Positions 35,101-49,158 are shown, numbered from the stretch's first letter. The stretch is 64,000 nucleotides of DNA from Nymphaea colorata (GCF_008831285.2 NC_045143.1:3791503-3855502), one strand, 5' to 3'. The notes: generated by a model from the letters alone, not told the origin. Made by a program: numbers and translations.

Positions 35101-37758
35101 CCAACCGACAGACTATGTTGACATCTGCGACAAGGTATTTTTGGTTTCACTTGAAACAATATAACAACATAGGAATCACTCTCTTTCCTTTGGCTTAGGA
35201 AGGAGGATATTTTGCATATATGGATAGAATCAGCTGAACCAACTAACACAATATGCTGACTTCTGCCATATAGGACTTCAGTTTCCGCCTAAACAGTATA
35301 AGTCTCTAAGAGCATATTTAACCAGTACAACAAATAATTAGCTTGTCTTGTACAGCAACATAATATTGTTCTAATACATGAAAGAGTAATCAGTTTGACT
35401 TGTTCTGGTTGCTCAGTATACATACTGAAACCAACCTTGTTCTCATGCATATCAGTTGGACTTGTGCAGCGACATGCTTAGAGAAAACCTTGTTCTCATA
35501 CTTAAAGAACAACCAGCTTTGGAGCAACAACATACTTAAGAAACCTTGTTCTCATCAATACAATGAATAACCAGTTTAATTTGTGCTAAACTTAATATTA
35601 TTCATCCAATAACTTAAAATGAATTTCCAGCAAAAAGGTTATGCTTCAAGAATTTATGACCATGAACCGAGAAAAATCAGGAAGTACAGACAGTATTACC
35701 TGTCATATCGCCAAAACATTGCACATCCATCAACAGGAAGGCCAGTTCGCATCTGCAACATGAAAATAAAACCATTAATGTGAAGCAATTACCAAACTTT
35801 TCCAACTCAGAACTTATCAATATTTAGGCCACTACATGCACTGAAATTGAGAGTGAGAGAATGCAATCAACCGGGCCAGCCCAAAAAAGGAAATGGTAAC
35901 ATGATATTCTCACGTCCTTAATTTTCTCTGGGTTTCATGATCTACATAAGATATTGTCAAATCTAAAAGAATGAAGCACTAACTTGAGAAGAAACCAATG
36001 TTAACTTTGACCAGTCAGCAATCACTTTAGGTATAGAATTTTTCTGTAAAACACATATTTAACCAGACAAAAGTTTAACATGAGGAGACCTTCCAAGTGC
36101 CACTGTAACCTCTAAATTTAAGCTCTTCTTGTAGTTCTTGGAACCTGTCTACCTCCTGAAAGAAATTTAAGTCAATAAGTATTACCTTAAACAGAATATA
36201 AAAGAGTAGCCTAGATAACAAATGTGAAGAAAATGAGACTAAATGAGGTCAGGATACACAAACAGCAAAAAGTTAAGATGAATGAAAATGCCTCAACTCC
36301 CTTAGGTCTCATTGTAATCTCATCAACCTAGACAACTACCTGCCATTAAGTGCCGTAGAAAAAGCATCAGAAAGAATTTAAAGAGAAAGGTGAGGGTGTC
36401 TTGGCGCTGAGACAGAGAAGTGATTATGAAGAACCTCATCCTCATACCAATCTATCCAGAGAGAGAGAGAGAGAGAGAGAGGCTGAGGAACTTGAAAGCC
36501 AATATGAAAGAAAATGAACTTGATCTGGAATACTGAAGCTCAGCTACCACAATTGTAATGGTTGAAAATGATTTACTCACCTTGTTATATGAATACTTGA
36601 AAGTCCAAGTCATTAGGGTCCAGAAAGGAATGTGCAAGCTCGAATAAAACTAGAATCCTATACGTTCAATAATTTGTCCAAGAAAGGAAAAGTAGCTATA
36701 GGAAATCCAACAATTCAAAAATACATACAAGTCACGGACCAGACAGAATATAGAAAAAAAACCTGAAGACACATGATATCAGGACCCCAAAGCCCAAGCT
36801 CCATAAGGATTCTGCTCTTACGCCATTCCCAATCCAATATATGTGGAGGTATGTGATCATAAAGCTTCATCTGATGATCCCTAGCGAGATAATCAGCAAG
36901 GATATTGTATGAAACAACAACGAATTGTTCTGTAAAGACAAGTTAATTCAATCAAGAAGACTGGACAAAAAATAGGCTATGCAGTTCATAGAAATACCCT
37001 TAATAGTGAAGCATCAAATCATTAATGCAAACTCAAACCAGGAAAAAAAAAATAATACATCAGGGTATGCAGGAAAAAATGGTAGGCGCCAGGAAAACAA
37101 AATTGCTCTAAGCCTTTTCAAGTTTTCAACAGCAAGCTATGACAAAGAAGTTTCGCAATCTTAGAAAAATATTCATTCAGAAGGAAAACTGGAACTGAGA
37201 GGGAAAGCTGAAGCAGATAAAAATAAACAACCGACCGATTCTCTGTAGCTATATCATGTTCAAGTTCCACAAAAATTGCTTAGAAAACAAAAGCAGAAGA
37301 AACGAATGGAGATATATAAAAGGGTACCAGAATCGCTCGGCGGCAGGGTTGCAGCGTACTCCCAGTGACGATAATCATCAGTTCTACGAGGCGGTCTCGG
37401 CCGGAATTGCATCCTTGGAGCGCCAATAAAAGATCCACCTCTCCCTCGATATGCAAAGCCCCCATTTTCTCCCTGCCGGACACCAAAGTCCCCACCTCTC
37501 CCTCTCCTAAAACCCGGTTCCCCAAAAACCTCTTCGTTCGGCCCTCCCCCGGAAAACCCTCGGCTTCCTCCGCCGCGCCATCGGCCTCGACCTCGAAACT
37601 GCAGATACGAACGAATCATCCACAGATTCCACACGCACACGCACACACACAGAAGGAGGGGGAGGAGAGAGGGAGAGAGAGTAATTTACGGGAGAACGCG
37701 GGTAAGACATCCTGCAATCAGCGAGTTCGACGAAGACACCGTAAAGAGTAGGCCTCAT
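25912..37758 (-). CDS. CCR4-6: CCR4-6-like poly(A) nuclease (endonuclease/exonuclease/phosphatase family)
   Basis: Sixteen exons: 37758-37690, 37598-37328, 36929-36763, 36155-36090, 35752-35700, 34124-34043, 33687-33638, 33240-33150, 30802-30710, 30603-30571, 30481-30387, 30309-29894, 29594-28828, 27576-27491, 27152-27068, 26007-25912. They join in phase to 839 residues. CCR4-type enzymes shorten mRNA poly(A) tails. The N-terminus (about 24-85) is an RGG-rich RNA-binding-like region. The EEP nuclease fold then shows SYN122ILADYLARDHQ, LQE170VD, GD308FN310CTP and the terminal GSD813H814 motif. As in Arabidopsis CCR4-6, a long acidic, Ser-rich insert (about 357-780) separates the last catalytic motif from the rest. 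The start is the ATG at 37758. Intron 9 uses a GC donor, and the acceptor of exon 12 (at 30310) was chosen by phase and is the least certain. The intron after exon 13 carries a foreign CCCH fragment. Confidence 0.9.
26115..26216. repeat. ~50-bp direct duplication in the last CCR4-6 intron
   Basis: Two adjacent units share AACTGTAATATTTTAACAC(A/G)AGTTTTTAT with poly-A between them. They differ at a few bases, lie entirely within the intron and have no evident effect on splice sites. Confidence 0.8.
26527..26700. repeat. Dispersed GGGTATGGGTAC-type repeat next to (TA)n, member 1
   Basis: Begins CGTCACACGGGTATGGGTAC and runs into a (TA)n tract (about 26632-26659) and AT-rich tail. A relative lies at about 27900-28030. 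Both sit in CCR4-6 introns. The shared order (CACAYGGGT core, AAAGAAATT, then TA repeats) suggests an old transposon family, not classified. Confidence 0.45.
27900..28030. repeat. Dispersed GGGTACGGGTGC-type repeat, member 2
   Basis: Contains CATGTCACATGGGTGTGG, GGGTACGGGTGC and AAAGAAATTGGGTGC, followed by a short TA tract. It resembles the member at 26527-26700. It lies next to the CCCH fragment, so both may belong to one inserted element. Confidence 0.4.
28379..28583 (-). pseudogene. Fragment of a plant CCCH (tandem zinc finger) gene inside a CCR4-6 intron
   Basis: The minus strand encodes a run resembling the conserved block of plant TZF/AtC3H proteins: [28 protein letters not shown], then CLDFRKGACRKGD. 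After a frame change it continues FAHGVFECC. The break falls where MCEYA/MCEFA normally stands, consistent with loss of roughly ten bases. Family members at this place read [23 protein letters not shown], then PC.(E/D)FRKGAC, so several positions are also substituted. It has no start, no second finger and no stop in context. It is a captured or retroposed fragment in the intron between CCR4-6 exons 13 and 14. It is GC-rich against the intron. Confidence 0.75.
30604..30709 (-). other. GC-AG intron in the CCR4-6 gene
   Basis: Exon 9 ends CCTGAG at 30710 and the intron begins GCAACA, not GT. It ends TTTCCAG before exon 10 at 30603. Splicing here keeps the frame and gives FNCTPE-SPLYKFIS, the expected EEP order. 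No GT lies within reach in phase. GC-AG introns are a known minority class spliced by the major spliceosome. Confidence 0.8.
31123..31134. repeat. Poly-C tract in a CCR4-6 intron
   Basis: A run of about a dozen C residues inside a C- and A-rich stretch (about 31110-31165) in the 2.3-kb intron between exons 8 and 9. Length is uncertain because such runs are error-prone. Confidence 0.85.
31868..31934. repeat. Palindromic (TA)n with ACATACATAC / GTATGTATGT arms
   Basis: A central TA tract is flanked by ACATACATACACACAGTGTA on the left and the near-complement TACACTATGTGTGTATGTAT on the right. It would form a long hairpin within the CCR4-6 intron. Confidence 0.9.
32050..32111. repeat. Compound (AT)n(GT)n microsatellite
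   Basis: About 25 bp of AT repeats run directly into about 37 bp of GT repeats in the same CCR4-6 intron. Confidence 0.98.
36458..36482. repeat. (GA)n microsatellite in a CCR4-6 intron
   Basis: About 12 GA repeats between exons 3 and 4. Confidence 0.95.
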
Positions 37759-38044
37759 CACGATGACAACGAAGAAGAAGGCTCCTCCTCTAAAGTCTCT
37801 TCATTTGGGTCGTGACGGGGTCGGGCTCTGGACAGTGGATGCAATCTTCCCTCCCACGGAGACCGTGCGCGACCCCACCCTGCATGCTCACCATGGTCAT
37901 GGAGGGTGGAAGGCACGACTGCGCTTTTGCCGCCTTTCCCCCTCCCGCTTGCGCTGAAGGGTCCACAATGACCCGATCCGACCCTACAAGCCCGTTTGGA
38001 TTCAGATGTGGAGATATAATAGACCCAAAGTCCAGAAAAGGTCA
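37759..38044. promoter_or_regulatory. CCR4-6 upstream region
   Basis: The first ~285 bp upstream of the CCR4-6 ATG include GC-rich sequence that should hold the 5' UTR and core promoter. No clear TATA box was identified. The FDM-derived duplicate begins immediately beyond, so the CCR4-6 promoter abuts rearranged DNA. Confidence 0.4.
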
Positions 38045-40278
38045 ACTCAGTTGTGCAATCTTTTTCTTTTGTTTTGCCTGTGATTAACTGTCAAGGGTCA
38101 TCGTGGCGTTACTATAATGAGAAGAAGAAAAATCAACTGTGCATGAAAAACGATAATCGCAATTTCTTTGTATCCTGGTGGCTATTGGGGGAATGAGCAG
38201 TCGGAGCTCGAAACCACGCCGACGACAATGATGGCGTCGATCGATTGGAGAACCGGACTTCCGCAGTTTCAGACAAGATCGATGTGCCGTCGATGAGTCA
38301 CATAAGTATAACAGGAGAGAGAGGGGAACCTACTGTCAATGGCAAGCGACCGGCGGCCACGGTCGCTCCTTGCAGGAACGGCGGCGATGGAGGCTCAGCT
38401 GGCTGCTGTCCAGAATAACTGATGCGAAAGGGAGAGGGAGAGGAAAGGACCAGGTGCGATGGGACCGGGAGACTTCCCGTCGTCTATTTTCCTGTCGGGG
38501 GTTAAGCCCTCCTTCCGATCGGGGATGATACGGACGGATCATCGGACATGGATTTTAAATTTTAAGTTTATTAGCATACGGATCAAACGCCAGGCTAACA
38601 AATACGATTACATGCCGTGATTGCTGCAAATAGGGAATCAGTTCAAACTTGAATTCTTATTTTTCAAAAAACCATTTTCTATACTGAATATTTTCTCTTT
38701 CATACTTTGAATAATTAGGTATAAACGTACTTGAAAAGTTGACATTAATTATTATAATTAAATAGTTACTCTGCTAGACCATCTTCTAATCTGCGCGTCA
38801 GCTTCAGATTTGCCTGCTGAAATTAAAAATATATATATTTAAAAATATATAAATTTTTTTTATTAGCATATCAAGTCATGTGAGTCTTCAAAGTTCCTTA
38901 ACAGGATACCTTCCACTTGCATTGTATTCATTAAGCTCCTTAAGGGCAGTCATCCGGCTTTCAGCTCTTTTAACCTTTCATCGTCTTCGTTTATGATTTC
39001 CTGTCAGCAACAATGTCATCATCAGAAACTCATTGCTTCAGTTGAGCGTAAAAAAAAAGAAAAAGGAAAAAAAAAAAGGGTGTACATGTTGCATAACAGC
39101 AGAAGCTAAAGATTCAAAATCAAAATAAAGAACAAGAAAGCCGCATTTCAACAAATAGCACAGTTCAACTTGTTCATAGACCTTTTTTTTCTCTGCTTTG
39201 GATGAACCTATCTTCATTATCAAAGAGTTTCAAATTTCAATCAGTTTAAGTAGAAAATTCCCTATTTTCACAAACAAATAGAAACATGTTTTTCACTCTT
39301 ATTTCTTAATTGCTCCACCGTATCATATCACAAGTTCACAACATTCATCCCAATCAATGTCATTGGCATTAATGCCACCAGCCACAATGTTACCACCATA
39401 ACCATGATCACTACCACGCCACAAACACGTGTTTGGCCTTGCAAAACTCTCATCATCCCTACCATTACCAACTACGGTAAATTTTTAAAAATTTTTAAAA
39501 ACTAAAAACAAATGAAAAATAAAATAACTAAGAAACTAACAATACAAACATAAAAAAATAAGTAGATTTGCAACAAATAAAAAATAAAAAACGAAAAAAA
39601 ATTGTTTGACATTGAAAAACTAAAAAAAAAAAGTAAAAAACACGTAAAAACGCGGTAAAGACGTATTTTTTTCGTTTTTTAGTATTTTTTTTAAAACACT
39701 TTTTTTGAAGTTTTAAATGACCATTTAATTTAGCTCACATTTTTTTCGAGAAAAACGCGCTTTCTATGACCATGACTACAAGTAATGCTGCCACCAGCAC
39801 CACCATCCCATCAACTTCCTTCACCCACCACCATCAGTTTCTGCCACTAGTGCCACCACTACTGCCACACGGTTGGCCACCACCAGTTTAAGCTGTTCCT
39901 TTTCAATTTATGAAACTAAAATGACAAAGTAAACATCATTTGGGGCATTAGTCCATGGCTTTTCTAAATGATCCTATATGCATGTGCTATTCTTATAAAG
40001 CTACTTGCAAATATAGGTTTTGAGTCATTTACAAGGTTAGAACTTTTTCATCATTTACGAAGTCTAAACAGCATTGAACTAAAGCAGTGGAACTGTGGAA
40101 CTCTATAGTTTGACAAAATAACAAAAAATGTCACGTAAATAAAACTTTTGCTAACCCTCGCATCTACTAACTACCACTTTTATAGTATTTCAAGAAAAGA
40201 ATAAACCTTTCATAAATTTGAAGTCCAACTTACAAACATAAAAATTGGAAATAAGGCCAACATGAACAATCTCTAATA
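38045..40278. repeat. Decayed direct duplicate of the FDM 3' region
   Basis: Aligns in the same orientation with about 52540-55235. Shared landmarks are GTGATTAAC...CGTTA.TATAATGAGA near 38080-38125 (52565-52625), the FDM last-exon remnant at about 38888-38999, the CAATGTTACCACCATAACC-type Thr/His-codon-like stretch near 39390, and AAGCTACTTGCAAATATAGG near 40000 (54885). The exon remnant has lost 27 or so internal bases and its stop end. A ~700-bp GC-richer block (about 38170-38880) has no match in the FDM copy, and no gene is recognised in it. Confidence 0.85.
38888..38999 (-). pseudogene. FDM last-exon (XH domain) remnant
   Basis: The minus strand carries EIINEDDERLKELKAG, then after an internal deletion ALKELNEYNASGRYPVKEL. 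This matches the C-terminal XH segment of the intact FDM gene (53078-52851). The segment between AG and the next Thr/Ala codons (about 27 bp) is missing, and so is the 3' end with the stop. The splice acceptor CTGACAG is retained. Non-functional. Confidence 0.85.
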
Positions 40279-40833
40279 CAAGCAGAATTTGAAGGTAAAA
40301 ATAGAGAAGTTGAAAGGAAAAATACAAATGATGGAGCATATGGAAGGTGATGATGTTAGAGACAAAATAGAATCCACTAGGACCATGCTAGAGGAAAAAG
40401 AGACTGAGCTGGATGACTTGGATCAATTGAATATCACCCTCTTAGCTAAAGAGCGGATTGCAAATGATGAATTACAAGAGGCCCGAAAAGAAATAAAACC
40501 TATATGGATCGCTCTCCTTTTCTTTTGCATAATGTTATTGAAGAGAAAGAGCGATGTATCAAAATATTTAAGCATAGTAACAATATGCGAAAAAAAACAG
40601 AGCGATTCATATAACTATTATTTTTTCTGGCCTCTTGTAATTCATCATTTGCAATCTGCTCTTTGGCTAAGAGGGTGTTATTCAATTGATCCAAGTCATC
40701 CAGCTCCGTTTTTTTTTCCTCTAGCAGGGTCCTCATGGACTCCATTTTGTCTTTAACATCATCACCTTCCATATGCTCCAACATTTGTAATTTTCCTTTC
40801 AACTTCTCTATCTCTACCTCCAAATTCTGCTTG
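40279..40833. repeat. Inverted repeat of an FDM coiled-coil exon (foldback)
   Basis: Arm A (about 40279-40540) reads NL-KVKIEKLKGKIQMMEHMEGDD on the + strand. Arm B (about 40578-40833) reads NLEVEIEKLKGKLQMLEHMEGDD on the - strand. Both continue to NDELQEARK and some intron sequence. Both match exon 4 of the intact FDM gene (55948-55670). Arms are about 90 percent identical over the exon part by eye, with a loop near 37 bp. Each arm keeps an open frame. A transcript across this region would fold into a ~260-bp hairpin. Arm B is in the gene's orientation; arm A is inverted relative to it. Confidence 0.93.
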
Positions 40834-40881
40834 TCCTCCAGCTTCTTTTACATATCAAGAACCTTCTTATCATTTCCACAA

Positions 40882-43800
40882 ATGAGCCATTTCCACTGTT
40901 TTCTTGTGATTTGGCATAGGCTGAACCATTTGCATCTGATTCTGATGCTTTCTTTGTTTCTGTCACTAATTCTTCCTTTGCCAAAGTAGTGAACTGTGAA
41001 TCCAGAGAACGAGCAGCAGCGATCCAACCAAGGACAATCACCAGGAGTATGCCTCCAAGGTAGGGAGTAGAATTAGCAAGAGAACTGAATGTAAGAATCA
41101 TGAACTGTTGGATCAATGCATCGCCAGATTTGAATAGAGGATTGCAGATCACATCAATTGCAGCTTTTCCTTTCACCTGAAAAAGAAAATAAAAATTTGT
41201 AAATGAGAACTAGGAAGAAAGGATGTAAGAGAAAAATGCTGATACCATATGCAACAACCAAGGTAGCAAGATCTCTCACATACCTCGATGACAGCAAAAA
41301 ATTTCATACTCTCTCCCACACCAAATTTGAGGTTTTCCTGCAAATACCAACTCTCAAATTTGCATCATCTGTTGCCTGCAACAAGAAGATTTCAACCACA
41401 ATAACTAAAGGTGAAAAGTACCTTATTCTTGCGAGCAGCAGGTTTCGGCACAGCTGGGTCAGTCAGAACGAATGTGTTCACACTCCAGTAAATTGCACAT
41501 ATTACAAATCCCAGCAACACTTTCCCATCATTCCTCTTAGAGAGATAGCCCAACCATCAACCCCCGGTGGTAAATTTTTGTGAAGCTTTGAGAAAAACTT
41601 AACAGTGCGGCCGGAGAAAATAAGAGCAACATTCGCACCAAGCCCAAACAGTGGATAGAACTGTTTTGCTTCATCAACAGTGGTAATCTGCAGTGGACAC
41701 CATAGTGAGACCCAAGGAATGGCAAAACTCAAGGAGAAAATTAGTAAGGGCACATTGATATTTGATAGACAGGATTATGGACAGCAATGGCCTTTTCACG
41801 TTCTTATTATCAGTAAGTTGAATCAGTGAGCCAGATATCATAATCAAACAGAACTAAAGAACAGACCAATTCAAGTAACAGATGATTATTGAATGACATT
41901 CTAGTGGAGGCTGAAGTCAGAGAGTAAACGCTAAATTCTTTTCAAATAAGCAAATCCATGAGGCCAACAGTGTCGAGTAACACAAAAATTTTATCATGAA
42001 TGGCTCAAACATAGTTAAATAACAAGATCTAAGAAATTTATGCACCAGAATGGACTTCAAAGAGAATTTTTGTATGTAAAGCATGATATAACCCTCCTGT
42101 TGTAAGACTAACAGTAATTAGCAAAGTGATCTTCACTGTCAAAATTCAATAAGCATTTAATAAATAAACACATATGTTCAGATCACAGCAACAGCTTGTT
42201 AAGATCAATACACGAAGTCACGAACTAAGAAAACGCATGCTTAGCCAAGCTTGTCCGAGATATTAATTGGTACATTAAGTGACAGCTATTCAGTAAAAGC
42301 GACTACCCAGACACCATCAGAGCACATGATAAGGGTAGGTACAGGCAAGGGAGGGGAATGGTAGCTTAGACTACCATGTCACCAATACGTCAACATGGAA
42401 AACTTAACCAAGTTGTGCTAAATGGTCTCTGTTTTCATCAGAAATAAAGTAAAAGGACAGAGAAACATTGTAGACGAAGGATAGCCATCTGGGTTTAGAC
42501 AAAAGCCTACTAGCTTATCTCAACAGAGGCATACGTTGGTACCAAATTTATCGAACTCCCTTCAACTCGAACACACTAAGTTGAACCCCCTGGAGAGACA
42601 AACCGTGAAACAGAGAGAGCAACCAGCTCCTAATAGAAACTCTCAACCGAAGTGTCTCTTTTTGGTGCGAGCATGATGGTAAGAACATCAATGCAACATA
42701 GTCTCGGAAGGTAGAACTGATTGCATAAACCGATTCACCTTAAAATGCAGAATAAATTAGTTCATCATCTAAGCAATACCATCCTTGTCGGAGAGCAGCA
42801 ACTAAATCTGAATTTCCATCAGCTGAAAAAGGTAAATCATAAAACAAAAGAAGCAAGCGTTTCAAAGATCGCAAGGCAAGGTAAATAAAGGGAAAGAGAA
42901 ACGCAAACCAAAAGCACAGATACCCAAGGAAAAAAAATTTCAAATATTCGATTAAACAAGGGAACCAAAGGAACCGTCCAGGAGTCACAAATTCATATAC
43001 AAGTCTTCATGTATTAAAATAAAAAGGGGAAACAGAGAACCATTCTAGAAATCAACCTTCAAGGAGTCCACTAATTGATAACGAGAGTGTCGATTTCTAT
43101 CAAAACCCACACGAGAATATTATCCCCGTGGCTACTTAAGGTATAAAAGAAGCTGAAAAAAAAAATATCAAACAGATGATCACACGCACAAATGTATACC
43201 TGATTAGCAAACCCCCAAAAGAGAACAGAGATGACCACGCTACACCACAGCTCGGCCATGACATAGAAGAGGCAGAAGCTCCAAAACCTAAGAATAGCAA
43301 TTGGACCAAGGAATCTTGGGCCTAGGGATGCCAGAAGCTTATCAGCCAAAGCTGTTGGATGAATATAGTTGTTAAGAGGATACAAAACAAAGCCAAACAG
43401 CCCGAAGAAAGCAATGAAGGGCAGGATAACAGTATAGAAAAGGGCCTCCTTCGACAGAACATTTGCAAGATTTGTGTACAGAATCTTGAAAGCAATGGCC
43501 AAAGGGAGGTTAACCCAAGTCTTAAGAAATGGGATAATCTCTGCACTGCTGCCTTTGGCTGTCACCACAAGCACATCCTTGGTGTCCCTAAGAATGGTGT
43601 AGTTGAAGAGGATGCAAAAGAACATCAACCCAAGTGGGAGAATCTTCTTCAGCGTGGTAACCTCCACCCCCAAAAATTTGTTGGCCTTCTGGATACCGCT
43701 ACCACCATCATCAGCAAATGCCTCACCAGCAGATGCTGCTCTGCAAATCTGCAGTCTCCCATCATTCCTGGAGCTCAAGGGTTGAACCTTTATTCTGCTT

Positions 43801-43967
43801 CTGAGTCCTTGCAGGGAGCTTCCAAGCCCTTTGGCTCCAAATGATGGAAGGCTGCATATGGGGAGGTTGGGTCTTAAACTGAGCCTAGATTTCAGACTCC
43901 TTGACGTCTGGGTTTTTAGGAGTGAAGGTGGACAGGAGAGCCCATGCCGCTGGATGAGGGCCTCCAT
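40882..43967 (-). pseudogene. Plastid ATP/ADP translocase pseudogene, duplicate of the NTT at 14665-18389
   Basis: Exon 1 (43967-43200) is still open and full length but has 15 amino-acid changes from the intact copy, including G242C and M161K. Exon 2 (41687-41422) has lost 4 bp near 41520, shifting the frame. Exon 3 survives only as 41337-41239, carrying one extra A. A 516-bp deletion (equivalent to 15123-15638 of the intact copy) has removed the rest of exon 3, intron 3, all of exon 4 and part of intron 4. The last exon begins at 41176 but is cut at about 40882 by the FDM-derived inverted repeat, losing the last ~33 codons and the stop. It cannot encode a transporter. A truncated transcript from its duplicated promoter is possible. 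Confidence 0.95.
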
Positions 43968-44587
43968 CGTCTGTGGAGAGATAGACCAGGCAGAAGCAGA
44001 ATTGCAGAGAGATAAGACAGACTTAAATATTGGGTTTTTGATGAAGGAGAGGATGGTAAATGAAAGTAATGATCCATTAGACCAGGTGATGACACTAAAA
44101 AATTGTGTTTATGGAAGGAAGAAATCCAATCAACAGCAAGATGCGATTTTTAAAGTCCACAAACAGTTCAACGGGCCTTCTCTGACTCACACACAGAGAG
44201 AGAGAGAGAGGGGTTGGTGGCTCCACAATATAGAATTGATTTATGAGAAAAATTGGGAGCTAAGAATTTTTGGTTAATGACTAGCCTGTCTTTTCCTTTT
44301 GCAACCACAGATATTCTTCTCCATTGGTTATGTTGGCCCATTGTTTCACCAAAAATGTTGTGTTTCATACCAAATTAGTATATTCACAAATCACAACCTT
44401 CAAACACACTTTGATAGCATGGCACCTTGCATCATTGGGGAAAAATTAGATTTTCGATTTTACAATGAGTATCAGACCAGTGTGGATATCGGATATGAGT
44501 ATGTATCAACAGATATGCATTAGATAGTCTGCAACCATTTAATCTTGTACCGGTTGATATTTCAATGAAAATATAATAGTGTTTCAT
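43968..44587. other. Duplicated 5' flank of the NTT pseudogene
   Basis: Close match to 18390-19065. It contains the equivalent of the NTT 5' UTR and promoter, plus a short (GA)n at about 44190-44212. The match ends at the transposon insertion. Confidence 0.7.
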
Positions 44588-44590
44588 TTA

Positions 44591-47609
<3,019 letters not shown>

Positions 47610-47737
47610 TTAAGAAAAAAAAATCCATGAAAATTGATAATCGTTTTGGTTGTTGATACAAGTTCCTCAGGAGCCCAGACCGAAGCTGTTCAGATAGGTA
47701 TCTGCTTTAACTGATCCAATCTGGTCCAAATCTGAAA

Positions 47738-47835
47738 AAGGGGATCCAAGTCTAGGAAAAGGAGATCCATATCTGAGAAAAGGGGATCCAAATCTGAGAA
47801 AAGGGGATCCAAATCTGAGAATAGGGGATCCAATT
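47738..47835. repeat. ~24-bp minisatellite, about five units
   Basis: Units of the type GGGGATCCAAATCTGAGAAA are repeated about five times. The equivalent site in copy A (about 19197-19245) has only about two units, so the array expanded after the duplication. Confidence 0.88.
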
Positions 47836-48210
47836 GAACCGGACCCAATAATATCTGGATCTAACCCATTTCTTATATACTTTGTCGCAGTGAACGATTC
47901 CCGCCCGTGATATCTTTTTTTTGGACTCATCTTATTAAAAAAGGGTATCTTCTCCGCTTTATAAACAAGTGGCCAGTGGGCCCTTAAAAAATTTTACCAC
48001 CATGCACTGACGCTGAAAGAAGTTGATATTTTTCTCCTTTTCCTTTCAAAATATCTCCTGTTCAAACGCCAAGGTCCATAGGCTAAATTTGGATCTGAAT
48101 CTATTTAGATGTGATTTGGCGGAGCATCGAGTACCCAATTTTAATTAGGTTCAGCATAGTCTTCTAACATGGATCCAAATCCAGTTCCGTGTAGATTTTG
48201 AGCCATATAA

Positions 48211-48449
48211 GGTGTGTTTTGATAGTCCTCCGATTTAAGATTTGAGGTGATTTGAGATCACTGGAATCTCAAATACGAGGATTCGAGGTTGGACTGCCCT
48301 CAAATCTGAGGTTTTCGCCATAATCTAAAGATTTCAAAACTTTTTTCATATAGTGGTAAAGTTCGGCGTTTGTTTACACTCCGAGTCTCATAAAAGGGAG
48401 GGACTTCAGATCAATTTTAAATCTAAGATGCAAGACTATCAAACACACC
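48211..48449. mobile_element. MITE with 16-bp-type TIRs, copy B
   Basis: The 239-bp duplicate partner of the element at 19648-19884, with one T inserted in the left terminal repeat (GGTGTGTTTTGATAGTC). Confidence 0.8.
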
Positions 48450-49158
48450 CATAAAGAATTCAAGACGATGAGATATGGATCATATATGACCAGTCGATAT
48501 GAATTATAACGCGAACTTAGCTAGATAAACCTTTGGTATATACTAAAATTGACAGTTGAACCATTTTTTCAAGGAAAAAAACATGTTTTTAGGACTTCCA
48601 ATGCATGAAGATTTGAAGAATCTCAATGTCTAAACTACCGGAATTTTAGAACTTTAAAAAGCATGTGCACGAGTTATGGACCGGACAATCCAGATCTGGA
48701 TTCGGATGATATGGAACGATGGTAGGAACAAATACAAAGAAAGAAATATGACAAACCCACAAAAAATATCTTGCGTCGAAGAAGTTTCAGAATTCAGCAG
48801 GAAAGTTTTTTTCCTATGGAAGGTCCTACTTATGAAGCACAAAATTTTTCAAGTCTCACTTTTGCCCTTATTAGGGAAAAACCTTTCATTCAACCAGCAG
48901 GAGCATTTTGGTCATAACACATTGTCCCTTGTTGAGGACTACATATATAACCTGCTCTGATCAAGCACCACCAAAATGAACCCTTTTGCGTGTGCTTTGC
49001 ATGCATGGCTCATGCTTGCTAAAAGCTTGAGTTTCCGACTCAACTCATATTGTAAACTTGTTGCTGTTTTTAAACTCAAACAAAGTTTTCGAGAGAACGG
49101 CGGGTTTTGGCAGTAAGAAGTTGTCCCTCCATCAAAGTTGAATCGAGATGTACCTTTA

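Noticed and set aside
40814-41176. 120-residue open frame reading from the NTT last exon into FDM-derived sequence, as a fusion gene
   Set aside because: It lacks the upstream exons in frame (frameshifts and missing exon 4). It is the chance read-through of a junction, and was kept only as a possible transcript route.
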